A stretch of 64,000 bases of DNA from Microbacterium sp. USTB-Y (GCF_023703415.1 NZ_JAGMTU010000007.1:114537-178536), one strand, 5' to 3'; shown: positions 49,079 to 57,843, counted from the stretch's first letter. The notes: a model not told the origin generated them from the sequence alone. A program made the numbers and translations.

Positions 49079-49149
49079 CGCGAGACCGAACCTGCGTCGC
49101 GAGACCGCGGATGAGTTCCACGGTCTCGTGACGCAGGTTCGGTCTCGCG
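49079..49149. terminator. Nested hairpin between convergent gntR and ABC permease genes
   Basis: Outer arms CGCGAGACCGAACCTGCGTC (49079-49098) and its complement (49130-49149) are perfect over 20 bp. The loop holds a second stem (GCGAGACCG near 49099 and CGGTCTCGT near 49121) reusing the same GAGACCG core. Located between stops at 49038 and 49172, so probably a bidirectional terminator. Confidence 0.75.
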
Positions 49150-49171
49150 GGGACGAGAACGGCCCGACGGG

Positions 49172-50068
49172 TCAGCCCTTGACGGCGCCGCCGAGGAGGC
49201 CGGCCACGAACTGCTTCTGGAACACCAGGAACAGCACGAACAGCGGCAGGGTCGCGAGCAGGGATCCGAGCATCAGCCCGGAGTAGTCCACGCGGCTGAG
49301 TCCGATCATCGTGTTCAGCGCGACGGGCACCGTGTACTTGTCCTCGGAGTTGAGCATGAGCAGCGGCCAGATGAACGAGTTCCACTGGCTGATGAAGGTG
49401 TAGATCACGAGGGCGGCGATCTGCGGGCGGGCCACCGGCAGCACGATGCGGTAGAACGTGCGCAGCTCCGAGGCGCCGTCGATCCGCGCCGCCTCGATGA
49501 GCGTCGTCGGGAAGTCGAGGAAGCCCTGACGCATCAGGAAGATGCCGAACGCGTTCGCGAGGAACGGTATGACGAGCGCCTGATAGGTGTCGATCCATCC
49601 GGCGCTCGCCATCATCTGGAACAGCGGGACCAACAGCACCTGCATCGGGATCATCATCGTGACCAGGATCACGCCGAGCAGCACCCCGCGCCCGCGGAAC
49701 CGGTAGGTCGCGAGGCCGTAGCCGCACATGATGCTGATCAGCGAGCTGAACACCGTGTAGACCACGGCCACGAGGACGCTGTTGAACATCACCTGGCCGA
49801 AGCCCACGCTCTCCTGCAGCCGGCCCAGGTTCTGCCAGAACTCTCCGCCGGGGAGGATCGGCAGCGGGGTGACGAAGAGGTCGCTGGTCTTGTGCGTCGA
49901 GGCGATCACCATCCACAGGAACGGGATGAGCGCGAGCACGCTCGCCACGACCATGATCGCGTAGACCGGGGCGCGCAGCACGACCCGCCGCAGCAGCGGC
50001 TCCCCGCCGGACGAGGACGGCTGGCCGGCGCGGCGACGCCGGCCGGTGGTGATCAGCTGCGTCGTCAT
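49172..50068 (-). CDS. CUT1 sugar ABC transporter permease (MalG-like)
   Basis: 298-residue inner-membrane permease. After a basic N-terminus, TM1 is YAIMVVASVLALIPFLWMV, followed by the MalG-type sequence GYGLATYRFRGRGVLLGVI and TMMIPMQVLLVPLF. The EAA loop contacting the ATPase is TLIEAARIDGASELRTFYRI. The C-terminus is FVAGLLGGAVKG. The ATG at 50068 overlaps the MalF-like stop (ATGA). No ATPase gene accompanies this operon, so a shared MsiK-type ATPase encoded elsewhere is expected. Confidence 0.94.
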   Translation of the reverse strand: MTTQLITTGRRRRAGQPSSSGGEPLLRRVVLRAPVYAIMVVASVLALIPFLWMVIASTHKTSDLFVTPLPILPGGEFWQNLGRLQESVGFGQVMFNSVLVAVVYTVFSSLISIMCGYGLATYRFRGRGVLLGVILVTMMIPMQVLLVPLFQMMASAGWIDTYQALVIPFLANAFGIFLMRQGFLDFPTTLIEAARIDGASELRTFYRIVLPVARPQIAALVIYTFISQWNSFIWPLLMLNSEDKYTVPVALNTMIGLSRVDYSGLMLGSLLATLPLFVLFLVFQKQFVAGLLGGAVKG

Positions 50069-51006
50069 GGCTTCTCCCTCATGATGCGGAACTGGATGAG
50101 CGCGATGATCCCGGTGAGGATCACGAGCATCCAGGCGATGGCGCTCGCGTAGCCGAAGTCGAACTGCTGGAAGCCGACCTTGTACAGGTACAGCACCGGG
50201 GTGAGCGTGGCGTTGTTGGGTCCGCCGCCGGTGAGGATGAAGTTCTCGTCGAAGAGCTGCAGCGCGCCGATCGTCGACGTGACGCTCGTGAAGATGAGCA
50301 CCGGGCGCAGCTGGGGCACGACGATGTGCCGGAAGGTCTGCCAGCGTCCCGCGCCGTCGATGCGGGCCGCCTCGTAGAGCTCGGGCGGGATCGACTGGAG
50401 GCCGGCGAGGATGATGACCATGTTGTAGCCGGTCCAGCGCCAGGTGATCGAGGCGATCACGGCGACCCGCGCCCACCATTCGTTGTTGAGCCAGTCGATG
50501 GGCCCGGCGCCGAACAGCGCGAGGAACTGGTTCAGCATGCCGCCGTCGGTCGTCATGATCACGCGGAACACGACCGAGTACGCGACGAGCGTGGTGATCG
50601 ACGGCAGGAACGTGAGCAGCCGGAACCCCGCGCGGAACCGCAGCCACGCCTGGTTGAGCAGATAGGCGAGCCCGACGGCGAGCGCGATCATGATCGGCAC
50701 CTGCACGACCAGGATCAACAGCGCGTTGCCGAGGCTCTTCAGCACCAGCGGATCCCGCAGCATCCGCGCGTACTGGTCGAAGCCCACGAACGTGCTCACC
50801 CCGCCGGAGGTGCGGAACAGGCTCTGCAGCAGCGACACCGCGAGCGGGTAGGCGAAGAACAGCGCGAGCAGCGCCGCCGCGGGAAGGGCGAACCAGATCC
50901 CGGGGCGGTGCCTGCGCGCGGCGAGCCGGCGACCCGAGCGAGGGGAGCCGCGACGGTCGTCGTCGCGGCTCCCCTCGTCGGAGCGCCGCACGGCGGCGAC
51001 GGTCAT
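50065..51006 (-). CDS. CUT1 sugar ABC transporter permease (MalF-like)
   Basis: 313-residue permease with six TM helices after a charged N-terminal tail (RSDEGSRDDDRRGSPRSGRR). TM1 is WFALPAAALLALFFAYPLAV. The EAA loop reads LYEAARIDGAGRWQTFRHIV, with FDENFILTGGGPNNAT typical of MalF-like proteins. Its ATG at 51006 lies 1 bp beyond the binding-protein stop (51008), so the SBP-permease-permease operon is tightly packed. Confidence 0.94.
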   Translation of the reverse strand: MTVAAVRRSDEGSRDDDRRGSPRSGRRLAARRHRPGIWFALPAAALLALFFAYPLAVSLLQSLFRTSGGVSTFVGFDQYARMLRDPLVLKSLGNALLILVVQVPIMIALAVGLAYLLNQAWLRFRAGFRLLTFLPSITTLVAYSVVFRVIMTTDGGMLNQFLALFGAGPIDWLNNEWWARVAVIASITWRWTGYNMVIILAGLQSIPPELYEAARIDGAGRWQTFRHIVVPQLRPVLIFTSVTSTIGALQLFDENFILTGGGPNNATLTPVLYLYKVGFQQFDFGYASAIAWMLVILTGIIALIQFRIMREKP

Positions 51007-51007
51007 G

Positions 51008-52321
51008 TCAGCCCGCGATCTTGCGGCCGGTCGAGTTCGCGATCTGCGCGGCCGCGTCGTCCAGCGCCTTCTTCGGATCCTCGCCGTTCAGCACGGCGGC
51101 GCCGACCGCGTTCGCCACGGCGTCGCTCGCGACCGACTGGTCGGAGGTGAAGGAGATCGAGGGGATCTTCGGCGTCAGCTCGGCGAAGGTCTGGAAGACC
51201 TTCTGGCCGCCGAAGTAGTCGCTGGACTGCTCGAAGAAGCCGCTCTTCAGCGCGGGCAGGTAGGCCGGGAAGAGCCCCTCCTTCTGCATCATGCTCGACT
51301 GGTTGCCGGTGTTCGCCAGCACAAAGGCCAGGAAGTCGGCCGCGAGCTGCGGGTTCTTGGCCTGCGCGGGGATCGCGAGACCGGATCCGCCGTTGTTCGA
51401 GGTCGGGGCGCTGGAATCGTCGAAGACGGGCAGGTCGCGCACGGCGTACTTGCCGCTGAGCTCGGGCGCCTCGCCCTCGAGCGTGCCGATCCACCACACC
51501 GCCTCGGGGGTCACCGCGGAGTCGCCGTCCTTGGCGCTGGTGACGCTCGCGTCCCAGCCCTTCGCATTGGTGATCAGCCCCTTCTTCTGCATCGTCTGCA
51601 GCAGGGTGAGGGTGCGCACCGCGGCGGGCGAGTTCACGGTGATGTCGCCCTTGTCGTCGAAGAATCCCTGGCCCTGCTGCTGCAGGTACATCGAGAGCGA
51701 TCCTCCGGCGGAGAGATCGGCGGTGAGCAGGGTGTGCCCCGTGGCCGCCTTGATCTTCTCGCCCGCGGCGACGAGGTCGTCCCAGGTCTTGACGGAGGCC
51801 GGATCCACGCCGGCGGCCTGGAAGTAGTCGGTGCGGTAGAACAGGCCGACGGTGCCCGAGTCCCAGGGCGCCATGCGCAGCTTGCCGTCCTTGTCGGTGC
51901 CGGTCGACCACTTGAACGGATCGAAGTCGGCCTTCTTGTCGCCGAGCACGGGAGACAGGTCGGAGAACCCCTGGGGGAACTGCGTGATGTAACTCTGGTT
52001 GTGGTCGGTCTCGAGCGTGATCAGATCCGGCAGCCCCGTCCCGGCCTGCAGCCCGACCGAGATCTTGTCGTAGGCGTTGTCGTAGCCGATGTCGACGACC
52101 TTGATCGTCGTGCCCTTGTGGGACTTCTCGTAGTCGGCGCCGAGCCGCTTGAGCGCGGTCGCGGCGACGTCCCACGACCAGATCGTGATCGTGCCGGTCG
52201 CCTCGGCTCCGGGCTTCAGGGTCTCGTTCTTCGAGGGCGCTCCGCCGCCGAAGGCGCATCCGGAGAGGGCGATGGCCGCCGTCGCCCCGATCGCCAGCGC
52301 GAACATGCCGCGTCGCTTCAT
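51008..52321 (-). CDS. Sugar ABC transporter substrate-binding lipoprotein (family 1)
   Basis: 437-residue exported binding protein. The signal peptide MKRRGMFALAIGATAAIALS ends in the lipobox LSGC. The mature start TGTITIWSWDVAATALKRLG and GLPDLITLETDHNQSYITQF are typical of SBP_bac_1 oligosaccharide receptors, as is ANTGNQSSMMQKEGLFPAYL. The ATG at 52321 is preferred over 52324 because AGGAGG then lies at 5 nt. It heads the operon serving the two permeases. A TGTAT-TGC-ATACA operator lies about 25-35 bp upstream. The substrate is probably a galactoside or plant oligosaccharide, by context only. Confidence 0.93.
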   Translation of the reverse strand: MKRRGMFALAIGATAAIALSGCAFGGGAPSKNETLKPGAEATGTITIWSWDVAATALKRLGADYEKSHKGTTIKVVDIGYDNAYDKISVGLQAGTGLPDLITLETDHNQSYITQFPQGFSDLSPVLGDKKADFDPFKWSTGTDKDGKLRMAPWDSGTVGLFYRTDYFQAAGVDPASVKTWDDLVAAGEKIKAATGHTLLTADLSAGGSLSMYLQQQGQGFFDDKGDITVNSPAAVRTLTLLQTMQKKGLITNAKGWDASVTSAKDGDSAVTPEAVWWIGTLEGEAPELSGKYAVRDLPVFDDSSAPTSNNGGSGLAIPAQAKNPQLAADFLAFVLANTGNQSSMMQKEGLFPAYLPALKSGFFEQSSDYFGGQKVFQTFAELTPKIPSISFTSDQSVASDAVANAVGAAVLNGEDPKKALDDAAAQIANSTGRKIAG

Positions 52322-52343
52322 CATGACCTCCTCGTCAGAATTG

Positions 52344-52356
52344 TGTATTGCATACA
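52344..52356. promoter_or_regulatory. GntR-type operator before sugar ABC operon 1
   Basis: TGTAT-TGC-ATACA, a perfect inverted repeat within TTGTGTATTGCATACAG, 23-35 bp upstream of the binding-protein start. It matches the GH42/gntR site and the site at 57805. Confidence 0.7.
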
Positions 52357-52488
52357 GTACACGGATGGTGACGCAAACACTACGTCGGATCCGCCGAGCG
52401 ACGGTCCTCCCGATGGTGAGGGGTCGCAGGGGCCGGGCGCGAGGGGCGCCCCTGGTCCGCCCGAGCACGAGGAGCGCCCCTGGTCCGC

Positions 52489-52565
52489 GTTCCCCTCCCC
52501 TGGGCGTCTTTCCCTCCCCCCACAGGCGCAGTTGCGGGGAGGGAAAGACGGTGAGGGGAGGGAAA
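52489..52565. repeat. Pyrimidine/purine hairpin repeat, copy 2
   Basis: Inner perfect arms CGTCTTTCCCTCCCC (52505-52519) and GGGGAGGGAAAGACG (52536-52550), with outer arms TCCCCTCCCC / GGGGAGGGA. It follows the six-hairpin hydrolase stop (52658) and probably ends that operon. Related to 40757-40850. The rest of the 52325-52657 gap is the ABC promoter and GC-rich filler. Confidence 0.65.
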
Positions 52566-52657
52566 CGCGGATCTGGGAGCGCGGATCCGGCGCGCGGGCG
52601 CGCGGGAGCCCGGCGCGCGACGTCGCCGAACAGCGGGGCGTCGGGAGCGCCGCGACG

Positions 52658-54559
52658 TCAGCGGCTCAGCGCCACCGCGAGGTCGAGGAACAGCGCGGCG
52701 GACCAGCCGAACGCGGTCGTCGCGCGCTCGGCCTTGAGACCGGTGCGCGGGTTGAAGTACTCGTGCGGGCCGCCGCCGTGGATCACCAGGCGCACGGTCT
52801 GCTCGCGCAGCGCCCTGGCACGCTCGGGCTCGCCCGCCGTGTCGAGCCCCTCCGCGATGAGCGCACTCGTGTTCACCCAGATCGGCCCGCGCCACATCCG
52901 CTCCGCGGAGAAGTCCGGATCCGCGGCGGAGACCGTGGGCAGCCCCCACGCGAGGCCGTAGCGCGCGGGGTCGCCGATCGCATCGACGAGCGCGGAGCGC
53001 ATCTCGGCCGGAAGCCCCTCGACGCGCAGCGGCAGCAGCCCGAGGACGGTGTCGCTCGCGATGCGCTCCCCCGCGCCGCGGGCGATGAACCGCTCCTCGG
53101 CGGGATCCCAGAGCCGCTCCACGAGCAGCTGCGCGGTGCGATCGGCGCGGGAGAGATGCGGCGCCGGGTCATGGCCGGGCAGATACCGGGCGGCGAGCGC
53201 CGCGATCTCGCGGTCCTGCTGCACGAGGTAGGCGGCGAGATCCGGCGCCGTGGTCGGGATCGGCCCGTCGAACACCGGGCTGTCGTCGAGACCCGACGAG
53301 TACGGATGCCCGTACTCGGGCAGCCCGTCGCCGTCCAAGTCAGACCCGTTCTCCGCGGGACCGGCGAACCACCAGTCCTGCGAGGGGATCACGCGCTCCA
53401 GCTGCGCCGCGGCCCAGTCCGGTGCGTCCTCGACCTCGAGCACCTTGCGCAGCGCCCAGGCGGCGAGCGGCGGCTTGGTCAGCGGCACCGGCGCCGTGGG
53501 ATCCGCGATCCGGGATCCGGCGCGGCGGAGGTTCGCCCGGTCCGATTCGGGCAGGTCGTCGCTCGTCGCGAGGATACCCTCCTCGTGCACCACGTCGGGA
53601 AGCTGTCCGTTCGCACGGGGGAAGCGGAACGCGAGCTCGAGCTGCTCGCGCGCGAGCGCCGGATCCCCGTGGCGCAGGCCGACCGCGATGAAGTACGCGT
53701 CCCACTGCCAGAGCCCGACGTAGCCGATCTTCGACGGCACGACCGCCCTGGCCCCGGCGAGCGCCGGCAGCTCGACGATGTTCGCGCCGAGCACCCACCA
53801 GCAGAACGCCGCCATGTCCTGCAGGTCGGCGCGCACCCGCGGGCAGCGGTCGAACCAGTCCGCCCACTCGGCCGCACGGGCCTCCTCCGCCGCCGTGTGG
53901 GCGCCGGCGGGCTGCGCCGCGACCGTGACGCTCCTGTCGTCGGCCACGTCCAGCCGCAGGCCCGATCCGATCCGGTGCTCCTCGACCGATCCGTCCGGCC
54001 GCGTGATCCGCACCGAGGCCGCGGGGTCGCCGCCCACGCTCAGAGCCCGCAGCCCGTCGAAGGTCAGGGACACCCCGCTCAGGTCGCGATTATCGTCGCT
54101 TTCCGTCCCGTTTTCCGACACTTTCTGCGACGGGAGCGGAGGTTCCGCCAGCGAGGCAGGCGACGTGGGAGACGAGGGCAGGGTCGGCGAAGAGGGAGAA
54201 GCGGTCGAGGCAGGCGAACCAGGCGAACCGGGCGACGGGGCCATCGCGGCCACCGCGCCGAACGAGATCCGGTGCGGCTGCACGTCGGCGACCGGGAGCA
54301 CGCGACCGTGCGCGTCGCGCACGACGAGGGCATCCAGCACCCGGCACTCCTCGAGGCTGCGCTCGTACTCCGAGGTGTGCACGCGCACGCCGTCGCCGGC
54401 CCGGAAGACGAGCAGCCGGGAGCGCGGGATCGTGAACGGCGCGGTCTCCAGGTCGAGATGGCGCCCCGCCGCCCGCGCGAGGGACTCCGCGGTCATCCCA
54501 TCGACGGAACGCACGCCGCCCTCGTGCGCCTCGGCTTCGCACTCCCCGGTCTGCTGCAC
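52658..54559 (-). CDS. Six-hairpin glycoside hydrolase (trehalase/GH63-like glucosidase)
   Basis: 633-residue cytosolic (alpha/alpha)6-barrel hydrolase. The N-terminal beta domain (about 25-215) is interrupted by a Pro/Ser-rich insert of about 50 residues near 110-160. The barrel has the family pattern YVGLWQWDAYFIAVGLRHGD, ANGQLPDVVHEEG, PLTKPPLAAWA, the catalytic-region QDWWFAGPAENGSDLDGDG, ERMWRGPIWVNTSALIAEGL, HEYFNPRTG and FGWSAALFLDLAVA. This layout fits mannosylglycerate/glucosylglycerate hydrolases and GH63 glucosidases; the exact sugar is unknown. The GTG at 54559 is chosen (GGAGG 8 nt upstream). It is last in the second sugar ABC operon, 1 bp after the permease stop. Confidence 0.82.
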   Translation of the reverse strand: MQQTGECEAEAHEGGVRSVDGMTAESLARAAGRHLDLETAPFTIPRSRLLVFRAGDGVRVHTSEYERSLEECRVLDALVVRDAHGRVLPVADVQPHRISFGAVAAMAPSPGSPGSPASTASPSSPTLPSSPTSPASLAEPPLPSQKVSENGTESDDNRDLSGVSLTFDGLRALSVGGDPAASVRITRPDGSVEEHRIGSGLRLDVADDRSVTVAAQPAGAHTAAEEARAAEWADWFDRCPRVRADLQDMAAFCWWVLGANIVELPALAGARAVVPSKIGYVGLWQWDAYFIAVGLRHGDPALAREQLELAFRFPRANGQLPDVVHEEGILATSDDLPESDRANLRRAGSRIADPTAPVPLTKPPLAAWALRKVLEVEDAPDWAAAQLERVIPSQDWWFAGPAENGSDLDGDGLPEYGHPYSSGLDDSPVFDGPIPTTAPDLAAYLVQQDREIAALAARYLPGHDPAPHLSRADRTAQLLVERLWDPAEERFIARGAGERIASDTVLGLLPLRVEGLPAEMRSALVDAIGDPARYGLAWGLPTVSAADPDFSAERMWRGPIWVNTSALIAEGLDTAGEPERARALREQTVRLVIHGGGPHEYFNPRTGLKAERATTAFGWSAALFLDLAVALSR

Positions 54560-54560
54560 C

Positions 54561-55502
54561 TCAGCGCCCTCCCAGTCCCGATGCGGCCATGCTGTTCAGG
54601 ATCCGGCGCTGCCCGATCACGAACACGACGAGCATCGGCACCGTCGAGATCGCCGAGGCCGCCATCACGAGCCCGTAGTTCACGGATCCGAACTGGCCCT
54701 GGAACGACTGCAGCAGCAGCGGCACGGTGAACAGGTCGGGGGTGTTCAGCAGCACGAGCGGGAAGAGGAACGAGTTCCACACGTCGATGGCGACGATGAT
54801 GCTCAGCGCCGCGAGCCCCGGCTTCAGGTTCGGCAGGATGACGGTGAAGAACGTGCGGATCCGCCCGGCCCCGTCGACCAGCGCCGCCTCCTCGAGCTCC
54901 TTCGGCAGCGCCAGCACGAACTGACGCATGAGGAACACGGCGAAGGGGTTCGCGATCATGCCGGGGATGATCAGCGCCAGGTGCGAGTCCACCCAGCCCA
55001 GCTGCGTCATCAGCAGGTAGAACGGGATGAGCGTGACCTGCTTCGGGATCATCTGCGTCGCGAGGAACACGATGAACAGCACCTTGGATCCGCGGAACCG
55101 GATCCGCGCGAACGCGTAGCCCGCCATCGACGCGGTGATCAGCGTGCCGATCACGACGAGCACCGCGATGTAGGCGCTGTTCAGGTAGGCCTGCGCGAAC
55201 GGCACGGCCTCCCACGCCTGCGCGTAGTTGTCGAACGTCCACGGGTTCGGGATCACCGACAGCGGATCCTTCAGCAGCTGCGGCAGGGTCTTGAACGAGG
55301 TCAGCAGCATCCACAGGAACGGGAAGACCATCCCGATCCCGGCGACGATCAGCACGACGTGCAGGATCGTGGCGGAGGCACGGCGCGCGCCCTTGCCGGC
55401 CGGCTTCGGCCGGATCCGTCGCCCCGGTGCGACGAGCGCGATCGTGGAGTCGGTGGCGGGTGCGCGGCCTCCGGTGGTCAGATGCGGGGCGTCGACGCTC
55501 AT
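54561..55502 (-). CDS. CUT1 sugar ABC transporter permease (MalG-like), system 2
   Basis: 313-residue permease. TM1 is ILHVVLIVAGIGMVFPFLWM, then MLLTSFKTLPQLLKDPLSVI and AGYAFARIRFRGSKVLFIVF, standard for MalG-like subunits. The EAA loop is LEEAALVDGAGRIRTFFTVI. The ATG at 55502 overlaps the previous permease stop (ATGA, 55499-55502). It belongs to a second CUT1 importer and is followed directly by the six-hairpin hydrolase gene. Confidence 0.94.
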   Translation of the reverse strand: MSVDAPHLTTGGRAPATDSTIALVAPGRRIRPKPAGKGARRASATILHVVLIVAGIGMVFPFLWMLLTSFKTLPQLLKDPLSVIPNPWTFDNYAQAWEAVPFAQAYLNSAYIAVLVVIGTLITASMAGYAFARIRFRGSKVLFIVFLATQMIPKQVTLIPFYLLMTQLGWVDSHLALIIPGMIANPFAVFLMRQFVLALPKELEEAALVDGAGRIRTFFTVILPNLKPGLAALSIIVAIDVWNSFLFPLVLLNTPDLFTVPLLLQSFQGQFGSVNYGLVMAASAISTVPMLVVFVIGQRRILNSMAASGLGGR

Positions 55503-56446
55503 GCGGGGTCATCCTCGTAGTGGACGAACTTCTTCTGGGCGGCGAACTGGATCGCCGTGATGACCAGGGTCAGCAGCAGCAGGATGATGCTCGCCGCGCT
55601 GGAGAGGCCGAAGTTGAACTGCTTCATGCCGAGGTCGTAGATGTGGTAGACGATCGTGCGGGTCGCGTTGTCCGGACCGGCGTTCTTGACCAGCACGTAG
55701 ACCGTGTCGAAGGTCTGCAGCGACGAGATGAACGCGACCACCGACGAGAAGAAGACGATCGGCGAGAGCAGCGGGAGCCGGATGCTCGTGAAAAGCCGCC
55801 AGGCGCCCGCGCCGTCGATCCGCGCGGCCTCGATGACCGAGGGCGAGATGTTCTGCAGCCCGGCGAGGAAGATGATCACGTTGAGGCCCAGCGACGACCA
55901 GATCGTCACGATGCACACGGCGATGAGCGCCAGGCGCGGATCCTGCAGCCAGTCCGGCGGCGTGACCCCGAAGACCTTCGAGATCGTGGTCGAGAGCACC
56001 CCGTCGGCGCGGAACATCTGCTGCCAGATCATCGCCACGGCGACCGTCGAGGTCATGACCGGGGCGAAGAACAGCACGAGGTACAGGGTGCGGGTCTTGA
56101 GCTTCTCCAGCGCGACCGCGATGACGACCGCGAGGGCCAGGCCGATCGGGACCGTGATGATCGCGATCAGCAGGGTGTTCACGATCGCGCGGCCGAAGAG
56201 CGGATCCGACAGCTCCGCGGCGAAGTTGTCGAGGCCGACCCAGCTCAGGTCGGTCAGGCCGTCCCACTTCGCGAAGGCGAGCACGAGGCTGGCGAGGAAG
56301 GGCAGGAGCACGAAGATGCCCATCCCCACCAGCTGTGGTCCGACGAAGGCGTAGCCCCAGCGACGGTCGCGCCGCCGCCAGCCGGCCTCACGCCGCCACT
56401 CGGGCGCCGTCGACGACGCCCGAGTGGTCACGGCTTGCGTGCTCAT
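55499..56446 (-). CDS. CUT1 sugar ABC transporter permease (MalF-like), system 2
   Basis: 315-residue permease with six TM helices (first: GYAFVGPQLVGMGIFVLLPF). The middle includes APVMTSTVAVAMIWQQMF and the EAA loop VIEAARIDGAGAWRLFTSIR. FDTVYVLVKNAGPDNATRTI is a typical MalF-type stretch. The ATG at 56446 lies 2 bp downstream of the binding-protein stop codon. Confidence 0.94.
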   Translation of the reverse strand: MSTQAVTTRASSTAPEWRREAGWRRRDRRWGYAFVGPQLVGMGIFVLLPFLASLVLAFAKWDGLTDLSWVGLDNFAAELSDPLFGRAIVNTLLIAIITVPIGLALAVVIAVALEKLKTRTLYLVLFFAPVMTSTVAVAMIWQQMFRADGVLSTTISKVFGVTPPDWLQDPRLALIAVCIVTIWSSLGLNVIIFLAGLQNISPSVIEAARIDGAGAWRLFTSIRLPLLSPIVFFSSVVAFISSLQTFDTVYVLVKNAGPDNATRTIVYHIYDLGMKQFNFGLSSAASIILLLLTLVITAIQFAAQKKFVHYEDDPA

Positions 56447-56448
56447 CG

Positions 56449-57747
56449 TCACTTGCCGTTCTGGACCAGCTTGCCGACCGCGTCGAGGGTCGCCTGTGCG
56501 TCCTGCTTGCCGTTGTACAGGGCGAGGAACTGGTCGCCGATGCCGGAGCGGATGCCGGGCAGCTTCGCCTCGGTCGCGTAGTTGACGAAGCCGATGTCGC
56601 GCATGTCGAGGAACGTCTGGGCGTGAGCCGGGTAGCCGTCGAGCACGACCTTGTCGGCGCCCTTGATGGACGGGACCGCGTTGCCGCCGCCCTGCAGCCG
56701 GAAGGTCTGGCCCTCGGCCGAGAGGAACTCGGTCCAGAACGTGAACGCCGCGTCCTTGACCTTGGTGTTCTTGTTGATCGCGAGGAACGAGGTCGCGACG
56801 CCCGTCGGGGCCGCCTTCCCGTCGGGCGTGGGCCAGGGGGCGATGTCGTAGGAGTCCTTGACCCCGGCGGCCTCGACCGTGCCGATCGTGTAGCGGCCCT
56901 GCACGAAGAATCCGGCCTTGTGCGAGACGAAGACGCTGTCCGCGCCCGCCCCCTCGGGCAGGGTGTCGGCGACGACGAAGGTCTTGTCTTGGAACAGGGA
57001 GCCGAACTGGTCGAGCGCCTTGACCGCGTCGGGGTTCTTGTTCGCGACGAACTTCCCGCTCTCGTCGTAGGGCGCGTCCACGCCCTGCGAGCTCAGCCAG
57101 CTCCACTGGGTGGCCCAGTAGTTCCAGAACATGGTGCCGGTGAGGCCCGCATCCTTGAGCTTCTTGTTCATGTCGAGGTAGGCGGCGGTCGTCCACTTCC
57201 CCTCGGCGGCGAGCGTGGCCGGGTCGTCGGTGATGCCGGCGGCCTTGAGTGCCTCCTTGTCGTACCAGAACACGTCGGGGTTGGAGTCGTTCGGGGCCGC
57301 GTAGATCTCGCCGTCCTTCTCCGCCGCGCCGAACAGGCCCGGCGAGAAGTCGTCCAGCTTGCTCTGGCTCTTCGGGCCGTCCATGAGCGCCTTGACGGGC
57401 ATGAGCCGGTTCGAGCCGACGAACTGGCCGATCATGTCGTCGCCCACGTAGAACACGTCGGGGGCGGTGTTGCTGGTGAGCTGTGCGAGAAGCTTGGAGT
57501 GGTAGTCGTCGTATCCTGCGACGGGCTGCAGCTTGACGGTGATGTCCGGGTGCTTCTTCATGAACTCCTTGTCGAAGTCCTGATAGCGCTTGAGCTCGTC
57601 GGCGCTGCCCCAGGTCGACCAGACGAGGGTGGTCTTGCCACCGGCGGAGGCGCCGCCTCCGCCGCTGCAGGCGGCGAGGCCGAGCATCAGGGCGCCGGCG
57701 GAGACCGCAGCGAGCGTGCGGAGCAGGCGAGGGTTCGAGCGGGGCAT
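56449..57747 (-). CDS. Sugar ABC transporter substrate-binding lipoprotein (family 1), system 2
   Basis: 432-residue exported receptor. The signal peptide MPRSNPRLLRTLAAVSAGAL ends in the lipobox LAAC, with a Ser/Gly tether. The mature domain begins TTLVWSTWGSADELKRYQDF and contains LLAQLTSNTAPDVFYVGDDM and AFTFWTEFLSAEGQTFRLQG, all standard for SBP_bac_1. The ATG at 57747 follows GAGGTGG. Its promoter has TTGACA, 17 bp and CATAAT, with a TGTATACA operator overlapping the -10 (57801-57829 on the minus strand). Confidence 0.93.
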   Translation of the reverse strand: MPRSNPRLLRTLAAVSAGALMLGLAACSGGGGASAGGKTTLVWSTWGSADELKRYQDFDKEFMKKHPDITVKLQPVAGYDDYHSKLLAQLTSNTAPDVFYVGDDMIGQFVGSNRLMPVKALMDGPKSQSKLDDFSPGLFGAAEKDGEIYAAPNDSNPDVFWYDKEALKAAGITDDPATLAAEGKWTTAAYLDMNKKLKDAGLTGTMFWNYWATQWSWLSSQGVDAPYDESGKFVANKNPDAVKALDQFGSLFQDKTFVVADTLPEGAGADSVFVSHKAGFFVQGRYTIGTVEAAGVKDSYDIAPWPTPDGKAAPTGVATSFLAINKNTKVKDAAFTFWTEFLSAEGQTFRLQGGGNAVPSIKGADKVVLDGYPAHAQTFLDMRDIGFVNYATEAKLPGIRSGIGDQFLALYNGKQDAQATLDAVGKLVQNGK

Positions 57748-57800
57748 GGCGCCACCTCTTTCGTCGTTGAAGGGCCGTTCGGGTGCGGGACGCACTCAGT

Positions 57801-57829
57801 ATTATGTATACAGTTGACGAGGATGTCAA
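57801..57829 (-). promoter_or_regulatory. Promoter and GntR-type operator before sugar ABC operon 2
   Basis: Minus-strand -35 TTGACA (57829-57824), a 17-bp spacer and -10 CATAAT (57806-57801). The palindrome TGTATACA (57805-57812) overlaps the -10 region. It matches operators at 48304-48311 and 52344-52356, so the GntR at 48.4 kb probably represses here too. Confidence 0.72.
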
Positions 57830-57843
57830 CCGCCGGCGGCGAT

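Noticed and set aside
51005..54730. Plus-strand open frame of 1241 codons opposite the sugar ABC and six-hairpin hydrolase genes
   Set aside because: Low-complexity, Arg-rich shadow of genes with clear domains on the minus strand.
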